Shown here in pieces: positions 42,970-44,651 of a stretch of DNA of 44,651 bases. The position numbers and the translations under genes are program-made. The stretch is taken from contig NZ_RPFJ01000031.1 in assembly GCF_003813905.1 (NCBI RefSeq), positions 1 through 44,651 on the forward strand, written 5' to 3'. Below the pieces are notes generated by a model that did no database searches, was not told the DNA's origin, and was given only the letters and a program-made list of their open reading frames with translations. Positions within the stretch are counted from its first letter, which is position 1. Each line of letters begins with the position of its first letter. The stretch is from Aureibaculum marinum. GTDB lineage: Bacteria; Bacteroidota; Bacteroidia; Flavobacteriales; Flavobacteriaceae.

Positions 42970-43716
42970 ATGAATTTATTAAAAAATATTTTTCGACTTT
43001 TTTGGCGTATCTGGTTTTATGGCTGGGTGTTTTTTTCTATCCTTTTTTCTTTACCTGTATTAATTGTTGTTATTTCTTTTGATAACTTATATAAAACCTT
43101 TTTTAAAATTGCTATTTTTTGGGGCAAAACCATTCTATTTGTAATGGGTTTTACACCTGTTGTAAAAATTGAAGAAGAAATATTACCCAATAAAAGCTAT
43201 ATGTTTATTGCCAACCATGCTTCTTTAATTGATGTAATGCTAATGCTTTCAGTTATGAAAAATCCAGCTGTTTTTGTTGCAAAAAAAGAAGTTAGAAAAT
43301 TACCTATATTTGGTTATGTAGCAAGAAAAACAAGTATTTTAGTAGACAGAGCTAATGAAGAAAGTAGAAAAAAAGTCTATATAAGTGCCCAAAAAAAACT
43401 TAACCAAGGATTAAGCATTGTAATTTTTCCTGAAGGTTTAGTCCCTGAAGAAAGTGTTACTTTAGCTCCTTTTAAAAAAGGAGCCTTCCGATTAGCCATA
43501 GAACATCAGATACCTATAATACCCATAACTTTTTACGATGTAAAAAAACGATTCTCTTGGACTTTTTTTAGTGGCTGGCCAGGAACTTTACGTGTAAAAA
43601 TTCATAAATTTATTCAAACGAAAGGATTATCTTTAGATGACATGGAAACAATTAAACAACAAGCCTACAACACCATTTATAACGAGCTGATTAATGATAC
43701 AGCTAATGAAAAATAA
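42970..43716 (+). CDS. plsC: 1-acyl-sn-glycerol-3-phosphate acyltransferase
   Basis: A 248-residue membrane acyltransferase that makes phosphatidic acid. Motif I NHASLID (H-x4-D), motif II region KKEVRKLPIFGYVARKTSILVDR, motif III FPEG and a final PIIPITF block are present, after two N-terminal hydrophobic segments. ATG 42970 is preferred over an in-frame TTG at 42928. Its end overlaps the start of the hemolysin-III gene, implying coupled translation. Confidence 0.9.
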   Translation: MNLLKNIFRLFWRIWFYGWVFFSILFSLPVLIVVISFDNLYKTFFKIAIFWGKTILFVMGFTPVVKIEEEILPNKSYMFIANHASLIDVMLMLSVMKNPAVFVAKKEVRKLPIFGYVARKTSILVDRANEESRKKVYISAQKKLNQGLSIVIFPEGLVPEESVTLAPFKKGAFRLAIEHQIPIIPITFYDVKKRFSWTFFSGWPGTLRVKIHKFIQTKGLSLDDMETIKQQAYNTIYNELINDTANEK

Positions 43717-44353
43717 GCTTATAACATACTATCCATCTAAAGAAGAAAAACTAAATGTACTTACACATGCAATTGGCTTAGTTTTAAGTATTATAGCTTT
43801 AATAATGTTAATAATTCATGCCTATAAACATGGAACTGCAACACATATTGTAAGTTTTACCATTTTTGGATCCAGTTTAATCTTGTTATACGCTGCCTCT
43901 ACATTTTATCATTATTCTAAAAACCCACAAATTCGTAGAAAATTAAATATTCTTGATCATTCGGCTATCTACGTTTTAATTGCTGGCACGTACACCCCCT
44001 TCACATTAGTAACTTTAAAAGGTACAATAGGTTGGACTATTTTTGGTGTTACTTGGGGAATTGCCTTAATTGGCATTTTTTTTAAATTATTTAATACAGG
44101 TAAGTTTGAGAAAATTTCAACGGCTGCCTATGTAGCAATGGGATGGATAATTATCTTTGCTATAAAACCACTACTAGAAAATTTACCTACAAATGGCTTG
44201 TATTGGTTATTAACTGGCGGTGTTTTTTATACTATTGGTGCAATACTATTTAGCATTAGAAAAATGCCTTATAACCATGCTATTTTCCATGTATTTGTAT
44301 TATTAGGAAGCTTTTCACACTTTATGGCCGTGTATTTTTATGTGTTGGCTTAA
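43706..44353 (+). CDS. trhA: Hemolysin III/PAQR family membrane protein
   Basis: A 215-residue, seven-helix protein of the hemolysin III (TrhA) branch of the PAQR superfamily. Conserved metal-site residues are visible: ASTFYHYS in helix 2, LDHSAIYVLIAGTYTPF in helix 3 and HAIFHVFVLLGSFSHF in helix 7 (Ser/Asp/His set). Such proteins are linked to membrane fluidity; haemolytic activity should not be assumed. The start may be ATG 43706 or the in-frame ATG 43694; both overlap plsC. Its stop overlaps the stop of the XRE remnant on the other strand. Confidence 0.88.
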   Translation: MKNKLITYYPSKEEKLNVLTHAIGLVLSIIALIMLIIHAYKHGTATHIVSFTIFGSSLILLYAASTFYHYSKNPQIRRKLNILDHSAIYVLIAGTYTPFTLVTLKGTIGWTIFGVTWGIALIGIFFKLFNTGKFEKISTAAYVAMGWIIIFAIKPLLENLPTNGLYWLLTGGVFYTIGAILFSIRKMPYNHAIFHVFVLLGSFSHFMAVYFYVLA

Positions 44354-44490
44354 TCAAAACCTTCGCTAAAAAACTCTTTAAAACTAATGTTCATAGCTTT
44401 TAACAGTATAGATATGATTACAATATTAGGTGTAACCACACCTTTTTCAATTTTATAAATATATTGTCGGTCTTTATTGGTATAATTTAA
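44350..44490 (-). pseudogene. 5'-truncated XRE-type HTH regulator remnant
   Basis: A 46-residue open frame ending at 44350 without a start codon: an in-frame TGA (44491-44493 on the plus-strand numbering) stands directly upstream. The sequence DRQYIYKIEKGVVTPNIVIISILLKAMNIS, then FKEFFSEGFD, matches the second half of a HTH_3/XRE domain (recognition helix R-x-YIYKIEKG, then the NP/TPN turn and KALNIS-KEFF helix). The first two helices of the fold are missing and are not seen in other frames nearby. It is thus a decayed or interrupted regulator gene. Confidence 0.6.
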
Positions 44491-44493
44491 TCA

Positions 44494-44526
44494 TTTTTAC
44501 GGTTTCAACCGTAAAAAATTACGGTT
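44494..44526. repeat. Perfect 11-base palindrome plus a third half-site
   Basis: TTTTTACGGTT (44494-44504), spacer TC, AACCGTAAAAA (44507-44517), then a third half-site TTACGGTT at 44519-44526. It begins 4 bases beyond the break in the XRE remnant. It could be an operator for that family or mark a junction. A second inverted repeat (CTACTATA 44589-44596, TATAGTAG 44609-44616) lies downstream. Confidence 0.6.
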
Positions 44527-44651
44527 ATTTATAGGATATTTTGAGGTTTTTAATAAAAAATTATAATTTTTTTTCTCTAAATTAGTAACTACTATATACA
44601 AAAACCATTATAGTAGAATCTTATTGCTAAAAATCAATAATGAAATTAAAT

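Noticed and set aside
42855-42970. T-box or tryptophan leader upstream of trpS
   Set aside because: No specifier, T-box motif or terminator/antiterminator pair is visible; the promoter lies only 17 bases before the ATG.
44494-44526. CRISPR repeat or leader
   Set aside because: Only one palindrome and one extra half-site are present, with no spacer-repeat periodicity and no cas genes.

Overview
The window is AT-rich chromosomal DNA from a member of the Bacteroidota, almost certainly the family Flavobacteriaceae (genus not resolved). The grounds are: promoters with the Bacteroidetes -7 motif TAnnTTTG in front of many genes, A-rich start regions without Shine-Dalgarno sequences, a SusC-style TonB receptor with an N-terminal carboxypeptidase-like domain, a chitinase-like enzyme with a type IX secretion C-terminal sorting domain, lipoproteins and proteins of flavobacterial type, and a ribonucleotide reductase whose ATP-cone sits on NrdB, an architecture characterised in the flavobacterium Leeuwenhoekiella. 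I see no rRNA, tRNA, prophage, IS element or CRISPR array.

Layout. 1-800: the end of an unidentified gene and cvpA. 813-7870 (minus strand): an iron block made of a DtxR/MntR-type regulator, a membrane-anchored DtxR-FeoA-FeoA fusion, FeoB split into a GTPase gene and a permease gene, then an AddA/RecB-like helicase-nuclease. It is divergent from a TonB-dependent receptor (7985-10237), and a DtxR-box-like inverted repeat lies between the two promoters. 10327-19283: a PLP enzyme, a TerB-like protein, mfd, a lipoprotein, a thioredoxin-like protein, yraN and an LD-carboxypeptidase. 19384-28800: metG, an NlpE/META lipoprotein, a 52-residue Cys/Lys-rich protein, tex, an EamA permease, ppc and a 48-residue membrane protein. 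28880-32896: a two-helix membrane protein and nrdB-nrdA. 33225-35818: a spermidine-synthase-like protein, a zinc-ribbon protein and a secreted GH18 protein. 35819-36578: a gene-free stretch holding two related structured RNA units, each closed by its own intrinsic terminator. 36579-44353: a CBS protein, a membrane M28 peptidase, pgk, an aldo/keto reductase, trpS, plsC and a hemolysin-III protein. The right edge holds a 5'-truncated XRE regulator remnant and a strong palindrome.

How the genes work together. The 4004-10237 block reads as one iron-homeostasis locus: outer-membrane uptake on one side, cytoplasmic-membrane ferrous iron transport on the other, and a metal-sensing repressor placed to control both. 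nrdB-nrdA form a complete class I ribonucleotide reductase with allosteric control moved to the radical-generating subunit. Much of the rest is housekeeping (mfd, metG, tex, ppc, pgk, trpS). The observations most worth following are the tandem paralogous RNAs at 36.0-36.57 kb, the rearranged Feo system, two small proteins, and promoter positions that fix several start codons.
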